Assembly (NCBI GenBank): GCA_023439185.1
Contig: JAEXOR010000065.1
Span: forward strand, 186,001 to 250,000
Source of the DNA: Bacillota bacterium
Lineage (GTDB): Bacteria > Bacillota > Desulfotomaculia > Desulfotomaculales > Desulfallaceae
DNA length: 64,000 bases
Direction of reading: 5' to 3'
Below, in pieces: positions 42,689 to 51,448 of the stretch. The translations under genes and the position numbers were made by a program. The notes under the pieces are model-generated. The model worked only from the letters and a program-made list of their open reading frames with translations, made no database searches and was not told the origin of the DNA. Each line of letters opens with the position of its first letter. Position 1 is the first letter of the stretch.

Positions 42689-43720
42689 TTAAAGCTTTCT
42701 TATGGTTATAACATCCTTGCCTATATTGCCTGCAGGGTCTTTTACCTCCACTGTTATTGTGTTCATACCGGGTTGGGTGACCGGCAACGCTACCTGACCA
42801 CTGGCCGGCAATGCGGCCCAGGTTTCTCCGTTGGTCCTGTACTCAAAAGGTCCGGCGCTGTTATCAGTAACAGATACTATGCAAGGTATCGAATTTGCCG
42901 AAGTTGCCCGGGCGCCGCTGGTGGTTTGTATTTTTACGATCGGACTCATTGTATCGTTGACGAAATTGTTCACGGTGGTTTGTATATTGGCAATCTTACT
43001 CTCCAACGCCGGCAGCTGCGTATTACGTATATAGGTGGCATCTTGCAATGCCGCACTCGCTTTGTCCCGGGCCTCTTTGGACAAGGTAGCCGCCGATTTA
43101 CCTTCGGTGCTATCCCATACCCGGGACGCTGCTGTGTTAGCAATGTTTTTTGCGTTAATAGCTTCGGATTTTGCACTATCAGCAGAGGACTTTGCAGCAT
43201 CCGCGGATGATTTGGCATTTGCTGCATTAGTCGCGGCTGTGGAAGCATAATTTTTAGCTGCTGTGGCTTCTGTTTTAGCAGCAACTGCAGCGTCTCGCGC
43301 TTCTTCGTCAGCTAAATTTACATAATAATGAACAGTGCCCGAATGTATAGTAACATTATCACCGCTGCTATCACCTACTGAAATGGAAACACCGCCTCCT
43401 GTAGCACTTTCAAACGAAAATAACTCATTATCAACCCTACCAGCTTTACGAAGCACCCGTTCACCATTTACATATATATTTATAGCGCTGCCACTTGGTA
43501 CACTATATCTAACATTAAGCGACACTGACGCATTAGAACTAGGTGCAGAACACGAAAAAATATTATGACTATACCAACCACTAGGAATAGTAAAAGTACC
43601 CGTCGGGACATTGTAACTTGCCACAGAGAGAGAAGTCGCGTCACCTAGTAAAGGCATAATTCCTAGTAATATACTACAAAATAGAGCGATATAAATTATT
43701 TTTTTTAATAAACAACTCAA
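42689..43720 (-). CDS. Secreted coiled-coil protein with C-terminal Ig-like domain
   Basis: 343 aa, TTG start with GGGGG 7 nt upstream. Signal peptide about 1-28 (LLKKIIYIALFCSILLGIMP). Beta domain (about 30-130), then an alanine-rich coiled coil (about 135-255) made of AKTEA/AKNYA/AKSSADAAKSSADSAKSEA heptad-like repeats, then a bacterial Ig-like domain (IVSVTDNSAGPFEYRTNG...ITVEVKDPAGNIGKD). Reads as a stalk protein for surface contact. First gene of the secreted-protein group. Confidence 0.75.
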   Translation of the reverse strand: MSCLLKKIIYIALFCSILLGIMPLLGDATSLSVASYNVPTGTFTIPSGWYSHNIFSCSAPSSNASVSLNVRYSVPSGSAINIYVNGERVLRKAGRVDNELFSFESATGGGVSISVGDSSGDNVTIHSGTVHYYVNLADEEARDAAVAAKTEATAAKNYASTAATNAANAKSSADAAKSSADSAKSEAINAKNIANTAASRVWDSTEGKSAATLSKEARDKASAALQDATYIRNTQLPALESKIANIQTTVNNFVNDTMSPIVKIQTTSGARATSANSIPCIVSVTDNSAGPFEYRTNGETWAALPASGQVALPVTQPGMNTITVEVKDPAGNIGKDVITIRKL

Positions 43721-43996
43721 TAAAATTACCCCCTTTAATAATAAAATTAAGCTTATGATTATTTAGCTACTACGCAATATGAAGGCATACCAAACCAACC
43801 TTAAAGCAATATTGTGTAATCACCCCCTTATAAAATCTAAAACTTCGAGTGAATGTACTCGAAGCTGGTATTATTGAATCCCTTTAATGCATTGCGCCAC
43901 ATAGCTACATGAACTATGTGGCGTCTTTTTATGGAGGTGGTTATTATGTAAACATTCATATGTTGTAACAACTATTAGTAACTAGGAGGGATGATA
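43721..43996. other. Divergent intergenic region at the right side of the element
   Basis: Holds the dyad CTTCGAGT/ACTCGAAG (43843-43864) and a very clear plus-strand terminator, CGCCACATAG/CTATGTGGCG followed by TCTTTTTAT (43895-43930). The terminated plus-strand transcript would have to start within about 150 bp upstream, so a short RNA is possible. The right end of the element may lie in or after this region. Confidence 0.55.
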
Positions 43997-44251
43997 GTGA
44001 AGAAAATATTAACCATTGCGCTATTAATAATGTTGTGCGTCACAATAAAAACAGCTTCCGCTGAAGCGGCAAATTATGATGTATATGTAAGGGAAGATAA
44101 TCAATACATTTATCTTAACAATAGCACAGCAATAGTAGAAGGTTACAATGTAACACATGGGTTTTCAAAACGATTACCGTTCACCTTTATTAAATCTGGT
44201 GGGGACATCTATTTGAGGAGCCTGTTCGAAAAGCCCAGATTGACAGCGTGA
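43997..44251 (+). CDS. Small secreted protein, 3' end altered by IS insertion
   Basis: GTG 43997 (GGAGGG 6 nt upstream). Signal peptide KKILTIALLIMLCVTIKTASA, then a short beta protein (YDVYVREDNQYIYLNNSTA). The last codons are IS DNA. If the IS with its 4-bp ATTT duplication is removed, the frame would read ...GGDIYL and then a TAA, so only the final residues were lost. Unrecognised family. Confidence 0.6.
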   Translation: MKKILTIALLIMLCVTIKTASAEAANYDVYVREDNQYIYLNNSTAIVEGYNVTHGFSKRLPFTFIKSGGDIYLRSLFEKPRLTA

Positions 44252-45840
44252 AAAAAAGAAATAATTACCACAAAAATAAGCAACAGGGACCGGAAACAAG
44301 TCAATTTGACGCAACACCTTACATTTCCTTTTATTGGATTTAAAAAGGGACATAGGTACCCTGTGGATTGTGGATAATGATTTTTTCGAGTAATAAATTA
44401 TCGGTTCTATCCACCAACCGGATAAGTATAACTTTTAATTCGCATTTTGTTCAATAACTCATCACGGTCTTTTAGTTTTAAAGCAGCACGCATATGTTTA
44501 ATCATTAACTTAATCAACCTGAAAATATCCGTCATTACAGTAAATATCTGCACTCTTTGAAGCCCCCTAACTGGTAGCTTCTTGTGCCGCATTACTGAAT
44601 CCAGTGAGTTTGACTCTATGGCAAAGTTAAGCTCCACCTGTTTGCGGAATTTTTGAAGCTTTTTATGCAACTGAGAACCATGGGGTACCGGGCTGTTAAT
44701 TAGCGGGTTCTCCAGATAGTTTTTATGAAAATACTTATCACAGGTGGGGTTAAAAAAGCAATCGGGACAATGATTCTCATCGCCTTTAAACCAGATATCT
44801 AAAGTGTCTTTATTAAAGCTATTCCAGATAAGCGGGTGCCCCTGAGGACAGACGAATTGTAAACTTTCATTCATGTCTTCCGGTAGCACGGTATTCTTTT
44901 TAACATCCGTTGTTAAAATTACATCATGTTTAGCCAGTGCCTCAACATTAACGTCCTGATCAAAATAGCCAAGGTCAGCAACCAGGTACTCCAGTTTGAG
45001 GTCCTCTACCTGCTGTAGCTTTTGTAGCAGCGGAAGCAGTACATTTACATCATGTACATCGGCAGGTAGGGTTAGGGAAATCAGCGGTACCGGACCAAGC
45101 TTGGAATGGCAAACAATAGTATGCTTACGGTAGCCGACAAAGAATTGGTTCATGTTGGTCTTCTTGCGCATGGCACCTACGGCGGCATCAGGGTCAGTGA
45201 ATGTTTTTTCACAAGAACAGCTCTTTTTATCCGCGCAGCTACAATGCTTTGTTTTTGGCCCACCGACATTGGCGAATAACGGCCTTGAATCTACAGCAGA
45301 TAAGACAGGGTTTAGAAAGCCATCAATTTTTGCGGCTTGGGCTATGATATGGAATAAAATCTGGTAAAAGCGCTCAATCCCTACTTTGGCTCTAAAGTTG
45401 CTTAAACTGTTATGTGACGGTATAGGTTGCGAATTGCCGGAGGAAATAAAGTTCCGGTAACTTTGGTTTTGTGGCGCTTTTAATTTGCGTTCTAGATCCC
45501 GGTAAGAGGTAATTTCGCTTTTGCTAAAATACAAGTAATGTGCCCGGAACATGGTTACCGGGTCATGGGGATTGCGCCCACCTTGTTTGTATAACGGTAA
45601 AACCAGATCATAAATAAACAAGTCATCCACAAAATCAATATAGTCTATGAGTTCTCTATCAAAGCCAAGTGTGTTATAATAGCTCATGGGAAACAGATCC
45701 AACTGCATTTTCGCCATAATTATGCACCTCGCTTGGTTTTCGGTAGTTTTGTTGGGCATTACTACCTAATTCGTCAAGCGACGGTGCATTTCCTATTTTT
45801 AGCTGAAATTCTTTATGAAACTTTTCGAACAGACTCATTT
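44215..45840 (-). mobile_element. IS1182-like insertion sequence
   Basis: About 1.6 kb with one transposase. Terminal inverted repeats GAGCCTGTTCGAAAAG (44218-44233) and CTTTTCGAACAGACTC (45821-45836). ATTT stands just outside both ends (44211-44214, 45837-45840), a probable 4-bp target duplication, leaving the left end uncertain by 3 bp. It cut into the decayed antitoxin gene on its right. Confidence 0.85.
44407..45717 (-). CDS. IS1182-family DDE transposase
   Basis: 436 aa from ATG 45717 (GAGGTG upstream). N-terminal DUF772 part (NPHDPVTMFRAHYLYFSKSEITSYRDLERKL in two pieces around FRAHYLYFSKSEI), first Asp in LSAVDSRPLFAN, second in EYLVADLGYFDQDVN, and a C-terminal Glu region with ELNFAIESNSLD. 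A cysteine cluster (HCSCADKKSCSCEK and HCPDCFFNPTCDKYF) as in this family. Looks intact. Confidence 0.92.
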   Translation of the reverse strand: MAKMQLDLFPMSYYNTLGFDRELIDYIDFVDDLFIYDLVLPLYKQGGRNPHDPVTMFRAHYLYFSKSEITSYRDLERKLKAPQNQSYRNFISSGNSQPIPSHNSLSNFRAKVGIERFYQILFHIIAQAAKIDGFLNPVLSAVDSRPLFANVGGPKTKHCSCADKKSCSCEKTFTDPDAAVGAMRKKTNMNQFFVGYRKHTIVCHSKLGPVPLISLTLPADVHDVNVLLPLLQKLQQVEDLKLEYLVADLGYFDQDVNVEALAKHDVILTTDVKKNTVLPEDMNESLQFVCPQGHPLIWNSFNKDTLDIWFKGDENHCPDCFFNPTCDKYFHKNYLENPLINSPVPHGSQLHKKLQKFRKQVELNFAIESNSLDSVMRHKKLPVRGLQRVQIFTVMTDIFRLIKLMIKHMRAALKLKDRDELLNKMRIKSYTYPVGG

Positions 45841-46041
45841 ATAAAGAGTTAAAGGAGTTATTCTTACTGTGTGCGTTTTAACATGTTTAAGGTTGCCTTT
45901 TTCGTAATTGACAGCTTCATTAAGGCCTCTAATAATGCTATCATATACTTTCATAGTATCACATTCCTTTTTAAATATTACGCCTATATTATTCCAGCAT
46001 TTTTCGAACTCCGGCAGAATAACAAACTCTCTTGTCAAAAG
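45837..46041 (-). pseudogene. Remnant of a HigB/RelE-type toxin and HTH antitoxin pair
   Basis: The frame joins two family ends. TREFVILPEFEKCWNNIG is the first 18 residues of a RelE/HigB-like toxin. After an 8-residue unmatched stretch comes MKVYDSIIRGLNEAVNYEKG with NLKHVKTHTVRITPL, the first third of its HTH antitoxin (ATG 45954, own AAAAAGGA site). About 90 toxin residues are deleted, and the antitoxin is cut by the IS at 45836. Both are non-functional. Confidence 0.7.
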
Positions 46042-46123
46042 GAACACCTTCTAAAATAGCATACCCTACTGGATAGGATTATTATATCCTATTCACTAGG
46101 GTTTTAAAAGATACGAATTAATA

Positions 46124-46441
46124 TTACAGGATATGAAGCCAATTACGTCTTGTGTAAAGGATTCTCTCAACATTGATGATTTTTGACTTTTCATCTATCG
46201 TGAAAAAGACAATATAATTCTTAACGGACAGTTTTCGATATCCCATCATTGCAAGCCGTTCATCAGTTACAGAAGGGCATTTTTGCGGCATGGTTGTTAA
46301 ACCGGTAATGGCCTCATCAAGCGTGTCTATCATCTTGAGCGCAGTCATTGGCGCCGATAGTTGCGCGGATATATATTGGACAATGTCACGCAGGTCTTTT
46401 TCTGCAGGTTCCGATATGTCGACTTTATATTTTGCCGTCAT
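46124..46441 (-). CDS. ParE/RelE-family toxin
   Basis: 105 aa: VDISEPAEKDLRDIVQYIS at the start, PQKCPSVTDERLAMMGYRKL and YIVFFTIDEKSKIINVERILYTRRNW at the end are the ParE pattern. Overlaps the antitoxin gene by 17 nt. Target (gyrase or ribosome) cannot be told from sequence. Confidence 0.88.
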   Translation of the reverse strand: MTAKYKVDISEPAEKDLRDIVQYISAQLSAPMTALKMIDTLDEAITGLTTMPQKCPSVTDERLAMMGYRKLSVKNYIVFFTIDEKSKIINVERILYTRRNWLHIL

Positions 46442-46697
46442 TGATTTCTTGCCTGATGTCTTGCATCACATCTTCAAGTGGACGCTTTCTTCCTTCCATT
46501 ACTGCCGTCCTGCCCTCATCAAGCAAACGATAAAGCTCTAATTTTCCGTTGAGCATCTCGTAGGTCTCAATGCTCATGACGGCCAAATCTCCCTGCCCGT
46601 TTTTAGTAATAAAGACAGGCTCTCTGCTTTCATGGCAGAACGCCGAAATCTTATTATAGTTGTTCCTTAAGTCCGTGCTGGATTTAATATTTGGCAT
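46425..46697 (-). CDS. Phd/YefM-family antitoxin
   Basis: 90 aa: SSTDLRNNYNKISAFCHESREPVFITKNGQGDLAVMSIETYE (in pieces; the PVFITKNGQGDLAVMS segment is diagnostic), with an acidic C-terminal toxin-binding tail. RBS GGAGGG. Upstream AAAGAAATT..-type inverted repeats (TTTAGATT at 46713 and 46741) may be its operator. Confidence 0.88.
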   Translation of the reverse strand: MPNIKSSTDLRNNYNKISAFCHESREPVFITKNGQGDLAVMSIETYEMLNGKLELYRLLDEGRTAVMEGRKRPLEDVMQDIRQEINDGKI

Positions 46698-46793
46698 GAA
46701 ATCATCCCTCCACCCAATCTAAAGATATTATACGCGAATTTCTTTAGATTGAGCAAGGGCTGCGTGAAAAGATTTGTAAATTACTAAGGCACC

Positions 46794-47627
46794 TTATACT
46801 TTTTTAGCAATAATGGAACTCACCGCATGCTGATGCGGGCTATTCCCCGAGTTACAATCAACGATCTGTTCCTCACAATAGATAATCTGCCAATCAGAAT
46901 AATATCCAGCCAAGTCACCCGACTTATAAAAGAATTCATTTCTTTGCCAATCGGGAGCAGGTAAAATAAACGGTTTTTCTACGAAAACGAGATGTGCATT
47001 TAAACCACCAGGATAGGTATGTTTTTTATAGTTTTCAAAATGGTGTTGTCGTTTTTCGATTGGCAAAAATTGCAAAGCCCCCATAGAATAAATAATATCA
47101 TAGTGGTTATCCATTTCATAATCTATCATATTCGCATGCAGTGCATGAATAGGTAGTCTCTCTGAATTGCTATATTGCTTAATTTTTTCTATGCCAGGCA
47201 AAGAGATTTCCAAGGCATCAACAATAAAACCGCACTTGGCAAAATAAATTGTATCCCTGCCCTCTCCGCTGCCGATATCCAGTAAGCGGCTATTTTCTTT
47301 TAATTTGTAACGTAGATTTACGATCATTTCTGCAAGGATAGAATGCTCTAATCCCCAATAATACTCTTCCTTTTTATACTCTTCGTCGTAAGGACTTATT
47401 CTGGTCTCAAATTCTTCTCCTGTAAGTAATCGGTCTATTGAGGTTTTCAATACTCCGGCTAAAACAGGTAATAGGCCCGTATCAGGCAAAGCATTACCCA
47501 TTTCCCATTTCGAGACTGCTTGCCCGGTTACATGGAGGATTCCTGCCAATTGCTCTTGGGTATACCCGTTTTCCTTGCGCAATGATGCAATCCGTTTCCC
47601 AATTTTGTTATTTTTATTATTAAGCAT
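46794..47627 (-). CDS. XRE HTH-SAM methyltransferase fusion
   Basis: 277 aa. N-terminal Cro/CI HTH (RIASLRKENGYTQEQLAGIL...HVTGQAVSKWEMG) to about residue 70, then a Rossmann methyltransferase with motif I LLDIGSGEGRDTIYFA and HYDIIYSMGALQFLP, ending LNAHLVFVEKPF, like TehB-type enzymes. Such fusions occur in many Clostridia; substrate unknown. It lies outside the conjugation part and may be chromosomal. Confidence 0.85.
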   Translation of the reverse strand: MLNNKNNKIGKRIASLRKENGYTQEQLAGILHVTGQAVSKWEMGNALPDTGLLPVLAGVLKTSIDRLLTGEEFETRISPYDEEYKKEEYYWGLEHSILAEMIVNLRYKLKENSRLLDIGSGEGRDTIYFAKCGFIVDALEISLPGIEKIKQYSNSERLPIHALHANMIDYEMDNHYDIIYSMGALQFLPIEKRQHHFENYKKHTYPGGLNAHLVFVEKPFILPAPDWQRNEFFYKSGDLAGYYSDWQIIYCEEQIVDCNSGNSPHQHAVSSIIAKKV

Positions 47628-47916
47628 GGCATCTCATTCCGTTTCAAAAGTTACTGATCTAATCTAACAATTTAATTATAAATCTGATTACTCTTTAAAA
47701 CCATCGAATGCTCGTTGTTTATATGTATCAAAAATCAACCATCAGTTGATTCAAACTGTGGGATTTGAACCCTTGCATTAGTTTAACTCCCGCCAGTATC
47801 CGCAAAAAACCATTTCACCTGTAATTCTTAGATGGCAAAATTTACACTTCAAAATCCCGGAAAAGGCTGATGCCACGCGGCTCTTACCGCATGGCATCTA
47901 TATACACCTAATCTTA
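47628..47916. other. Gene-free stretch before tRNA-Pro
   Basis: AT-rich promoter region of the methyltransferase gene and, at 47869-47898, the hairpin GATGCCACGCGG/CCGCATGGCATC followed on the minus strand by CCTTTTCC, probably the terminator of tRNA-Pro. A short T-arm-like sequence near 47760 is discussed under rejected items. Confidence 0.5.
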
Positions 47917-47993
47917 TGGTCGGGATGACACGACTTGAACGTGCGACCTCACGGTCCCGAACCGTGCGCTCTACCAAACTGAGCTACATCCCG
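47917..47993 (-). tRNA. tRNA-Pro(CGG)
   Basis: 77 nt with encoded CCA. Acceptor stem CGGGATG/CATCCCG, D-arm GTAGCTCAGTTTGGTAGAGC, anticodon arm CACGG-TTCGGGA-CCGTG giving anticodon CGG, T-arm GCACG-TTCAAGT-CGTGT. All stems pair. Confidence 0.96.
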
Positions 47994-48190
47994 GCGTCGC
48001 CTTTTTAAAACCAGGCAAAAAATATAATATCGTATATTCACATGGTTGTCAATCGGCAGGATCAGGTGTTTTTTAACAACCTGCGGAACATTATGCCCGG
48101 CTAATAATTAGCCCGTTTTTGTATAAACTAGAGTTGTTTATTATGTAAAGATGTTTGGATCTAATGTCCAAGTAAAAACGGAGGTGTATC

Positions 48191-48514
48191 ATGACTAAAA
48201 CCCTCAATCCATTTACCTTTTCAGCACCCATCCAGGGAGTTCAGGTAAAGCCTCTTAAGCAGGACGGTAAGGAAATCGTGGTCCGTTATAATGGGCTGCT
48301 TAACCAGAATGGCGCCGGGCAAGTATGGATGCACGGAGGTTTCGGAGAAGGCAACGAATGGGAGGAAGTCAAAGATTACCTGATGATGAAAACAGATGAA
48401 GGTTGGGAACAAAACGTCGACATTAAGGATAATCAGCTTAATTTCTGTTTCCGGGACGACGCGCATAACTGGGACAATAACAGCGGTGTAAATTGGATTT
48501 ACCGGATCACCTGA
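48191..48514 (+). CDS. CBM25-like carbohydrate-binding protein
   Basis: 107 aa, single beta-sandwich. VRYNGLLNQNGAGQVWMHGGFGEGNEW (split) and FRDDAHNWDNNSGVNWIYRI are the starch-binding CBM25 pattern, with conserved Trp residues. No signal peptide, so it may be cytoplasmic, e.g. bound to storage glucan. Strong RBS (GGAGGTG). Confidence 0.8.
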   Translation: MTKTLNPFTFSAPIQGVQVKPLKQDGKEIVVRYNGLLNQNGAGQVWMHGGFGEGNEWEEVKDYLMMKTDEGWEQNVDIKDNQLNFCFRDDAHNWDNNSGVNWIYRIT

Positions 48515-48568
48515 TAATACTGTTTTAGCTTCTATGAGGTTGTGTACCGCCTGGGGTATGCAGCCTTT

Positions 48569-49000
48569 TTAATTGGAGGTAAAATAAAGCACGATGGCGG
48601 TAATTACTCCCACCAGGATAATGACCGTGCTGATGCCGCCGAAATTGGCCAGGGGCTTTAATTTTAATCCTTCCTGTTCAGCCCGCTCGCGCATGCGATT
48701 GTACACCGGTATGCGCCCGATGACGCTCATGGCCAAATTGTCCGACAAGTCCGGTTCGCCGCCCCGGTCCAATAGGCTTTGCACAACGGATTCCAGCCAT
48801 TGTTTTTGAGATTCCGGCGGCATGGCGGTGAATTGCCGCCGCATAAAGTCTTTAAAATGCTGTTCTTTTTGCTTGAGCTGTCCAAAATAAGCCCGGCGTT
48901 CATCCCTTTTCAACTGGCGGGTCGTTTTGCTTAACAGGCTGATTTCATCTTCGTTCAGGTTAAACTCTTTACGGAGTAATTCAATAAAAACTACAGCCAT
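48569..49000 (-). CDS. Tail-anchored hypothetical protein
   Basis: 143 aa: charged helical body (QLKRDERRAYFGQLKQKEQH, MRRQFTAMPPESQKQWLES) and one C-terminal membrane helix (about 120-140, STVIILVGVITAIVLYF). No known family. Divergent from the P-loop/Asp23 gene. Confidence 0.7.
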   Translation of the reverse strand: MAVVFIELLRKEFNLNEDEISLLSKTTRQLKRDERRAYFGQLKQKEQHFKDFMRRQFTAMPPESQKQWLESVVQSLLDRGGEPDLSDNLAMSVIGRIPVYNRMRERAEQEGLKLKPLANFGGISTVIILVGVITAIVLYFTSN

Positions 49001-49154
49001 AACAATTCACTCCTAATTTAAGAGGAAGTTCGAAAAGTCCGCAATTTGATTGTAATATCCTGGCAAAGATCATAATATATAATGACAATAATCAATGATT
49101 ATATATAATATTATAAGGTAGTTTGATCTTCAACCAGCAAAATATTTTACCGGA

Positions 49155-50006
49155 GTGCGGAAATGGGGGTTCTCATTTTTGGAAGTTTACGCATTGGTAG
49201 GGGGCAGCGGGACGGGGAAAAGTCACCGTGCCGTTTTGTTGGCCTATCAAACGGGCGCTGAAGTAATCATCGACGACGGGTTAGTCATTAAGGGGAACCA
49301 AATTGTAGCCGGAATTTCGGCGAAAAAGCAACCTACCCGGATTGGGGCTATTAAAACTGCTTTATTCAACGAACAGGAACAAATGGAAGCGGCCCAAAAA
49401 GCCATCCGTGAATTGGCGCCGGGCAGGCTGCTGATTCTTGGCACTTCGGTCAAGATGATCGACAAGATTGCCCGCCGGCTGGATTTGCCCGGGGTAACCA
49501 AGTATATCAGTATCGACGAAATTGCCTCACCCAAGGAAATCAGGAAGGCCAGGACGATGCGCAGCCAGCACAGCAAACATGTGATCCCGGCTCCGGCGGT
49601 TGAGGTAAGAAAAACCTTTCCTGAGACGCTTATTAATCCGCTGCAGGTTTTTATGCGCCGTAAGGGTAAGCGTGGAAACAAAAGCTGGCTGGAGCAGTCG
49701 GTGGTCAGGCCCACTTTTACCATGTACGGAAAGCTTACCATATCCAGGGGAGCGCTCAAAATCATCGTTACCCGGGCGGCCGTTACCGTTGCCGGAGTGG
49801 CGGAGGTTAAAAAGGTAGGCATTGACCGGACCGATAATGAGGTTAACATTGAGATAGAAATCCTGGCCGGTATGAAGTTCCATATCAATAACGTCAGCCG
49901 CGAGGTTCAGGTATATGTTAAAGAGCAAGTTGAGTATATGACCGGTCTGACGGTCAAAGAGGTTAACGTAACCGTTGCCGGCATTGAGGTTGGAGAAATG
50001 GTATAA
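49155..50006 (+). CDS. P-loop nucleotide-binding domain fused to Asp23/Gls24
   Basis: 283 aa (or 275 from TTG 49179, where GGGGG fits better than at the GTG 49155). N-terminal half: Walker A LVGGSGTGKSHRAV, then VIIDDGLVIKGN and RLLILGTSVKMIDKIARRLDLP, a P-loop kinase-like fold. C-terminal half (about 190-283) is a full Asp23/YloU domain (YGKLTISRGALKIIVTRAA, VTVAGVAEVKKVGI, NNVSREVQVYVKEQVEYMTG). Asp23 proteins act at the envelope or in lipid metabolism; the fusion suggests nucleotide control. No membrane segment. Confidence 0.85.
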   Translation: MRKWGFSFLEVYALVGGSGTGKSHRAVLLAYQTGAEVIIDDGLVIKGNQIVAGISAKKQPTRIGAIKTALFNEQEQMEAAQKAIRELAPGRLLILGTSVKMIDKIARRLDLPGVTKYISIDEIASPKEIRKARTMRSQHSKHVIPAPAVEVRKTFPETLINPLQVFMRRKGKRGNKSWLEQSVVRPTFTMYGKLTISRGALKIIVTRAAVTVAGVAEVKKVGIDRTDNEVNIEIEILAGMKFHINNVSREVQVYVKEQVEYMTGLTVKEVNVTVAGIEVGEMV

Positions 50007-50026
50007 GCAGGGGACGTTTCCCCTGC

Positions 50027-50722
50027 TTATGTTTTAGTTGCGAAAACATGCCTGCCGATGCGCGTTACGACGGGCAGTGTAGTGATCCATTTGTCCGTGC
50101 TGATGGTGGGATTGTAGAAGAACAAGGCCCCACCGGTGGGGTCGTTTCCTTCCAGAGCCTCCAGCGCGGCATCAATAGCGGACTGGTCCGGTTCCAGGTT
50201 AATGGTGCCGTTGGAAACCGGGGTAAATTGAAATACGTGCTTGTTTCTCTGCATGATTACTTCTCTGACGGTGTCGGGGAAATGCTTGCTGTGTACCCGG
50301 TTAACGATTACAGCTCCCACGGCCACCTGGCCGAGAAAGTCTTCCCCGCGTGCTTCGGCGTGAATAGCCCTGGCCAGAAGCATTAATTCCTCCCTGGATA
50401 TATTGCCCCGGGAAAGGACCGTGGTTTCCATCTCCCCTTCCGGCGGGAGCACCAGTTTTTGGCGGGGATGAATCACTGTTGTTTTCAGGTTATTAACGCG
50501 AATTAACTGTTTTAAATCTACATTAAATTCATATGCTATCTCCGATAGAGTATCCCCCGCTTGGATAGTATAGGTTACCGGTTCCGCGGCAGTACTGACC
50601 ACTTCTTTTTCCGTTCCGGCTTGGGCACTGGTTGCGTTAAGGAGCAAAAAACACAGTGCCGGGAGTAAAATACCGGCCAATCTGGAAAAATAAGCGCTCA
50701 TTTTCTCCTCCTTTCCGCGCAA
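50027..50722 (-). CDS. LysM-SleB/CwlJ-type cell-wall hydrolase
   Basis: 231 aa. Signal peptide about 1-35 (LAGILLPALCFLLLNATSAQA), LysM domain at 50-95 (YTIQAGDTLSEIAYEFNVDL...HPRQKLVLP), then hydrolase_2 (about 110-231: LARAIHAEARGEDFLGQVAVGAVIVNRV, GALFFYNP). The Glu in HAEARGE is the expected catalytic residue. Spore-cortex lytic enzyme family. RBS GGAGGAG. Confidence 0.92.
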   Translation of the reverse strand: MRGKEEKMSAYFSRLAGILLPALCFLLLNATSAQAGTEKEVVSTAAEPVTYTIQAGDTLSEIAYEFNVDLKQLIRVNNLKTTVIHPRQKLVLPPEGEMETTVLSRGNISREELMLLARAIHAEARGEDFLGQVAVGAVIVNRVHSKHFPDTVREVIMQRNKHVFQFTPVSNGTINLEPDQSAIDAALEALEGNDPTGGALFFYNPTISTDKWITTLPVVTRIGRHVFATKT

Positions 50723-50776
50723 CTACTATTATTGCCGAAAAGGAATCAAAAATACTGGAAAAAAATGTACTTTCGG

Positions 50777-50800
50777 ACGCCCCGCAAGGAGCGCCCCTAC
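50777..50800. repeat. Short dispersed GC hairpin, copy 1
   Basis: ACGCCCCGCAAGGAGCGCCC followed by CTAC: the same CGCCCCG-R-AGG-GCGCCCC pattern as at 61150-61175. Probably a small interspersed repeat of this genome, here also able to end the cbi transcript. Confidence 0.55.
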
Positions 50801-50827
50801 ATATACCCGCGAGGAATTTTGTATCCC

Positions 50828-51448
50828 CTACAGCATGTAAAGCAGGGCGTTGACTGCCGAGGCGGCGATGGTGCTGCCCCCTCTGGTGCCTATTACACTA
50901 ATATACGGTACTTTGTTCATGGCCACGAGCAGTTCCTTGGATTCAAGGGCACCCACAAAACCGACCGGTGTTCCCACCACCAGCGCCGGGTTGGCTATGC
51001 CGGCTTCAATCATCTCGCACAGCGTGAACAACGCCGTGGGCGCGTTGCCGATAACTACTATATCCCCGTCCAGCGGCGCTGCGAAGAGCATGGCTGCCCT
51101 GGCCCTGGTTTCCCCCGTCAGGTTTGCCCGGTCCACCACTTCCGGATCGCCGATCCGGCAGGCGGCCCTGACATTTAGTTCCTCCATTTTTTTTCTGTTC
51201 AGACCGGCCAGCACCATGTTCACGTCGGTAAAGATGGTACAGGAGTTTTTAAGCGCCCGCAGTCCGGCTTCAACGGCCAGCGGGTGAATCCGCACCAGCG
51301 GCGCGATATGGAAATCTCCGGTGGTATGGATTATCCTTTTCACGATGGCCCGCTCACCAGCCGGAAGTTCCTGCAGGACTGGAACGTTGCGCTCAATGAT
51401 GGCCATACTTTCCCGTTCTATTTCCGCCGGGTTGATATTATAATTCAT
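50828..51448 (-). CDS. cbiC: Cobalt-precorrin-8 methylmutase
   Basis: 206 aa. Moves the C11 methyl to C12, giving cobyrinate. Catalytic His in RIIHTTGDFHIAPLV; CTIFTDVNMVLAG and GTPVGFVGALESKELL are family motifs. Last gene of the cbi operon; overlaps cbiX by 11 nt. No cbiA follows, so amidation is encoded elsewhere. Confidence 0.95.
   Translation of the reverse strand: MNYNINPAEIERESMAIIERNVPVLQELPAGERAIVKRIIHTTGDFHIAPLVRIHPLAVEAGLRALKNSCTIFTDVNMVLAGLNRKKMEELNVRAACRIGDPEVVDRANLTGETRARAAMLFAAPLDGDIVVIGNAPTALFTLCEMIEAGIANPALVVGTPVGFVGALESKELLVAMNKVPYISVIGTRGGSTIAASAVNALLYML

Noticed and set aside
2845..43990. Search for an integrase, relaxase or CRISPR array in the element
   Set aside because: No serine or tyrosine recombinase pattern, no relaxase signature and no regularly spaced repeat-spacer array could be seen.
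47750..47775. T-arm-like sequence (GGGTTCAAATCCCAC on the minus strand), possible tRNA fragment or attachment scar
   Set aside because: Only a 3-bp stem and the T-loop consensus are present, with no acceptor, D or anticodon arm around it, and no partner repeat was found.
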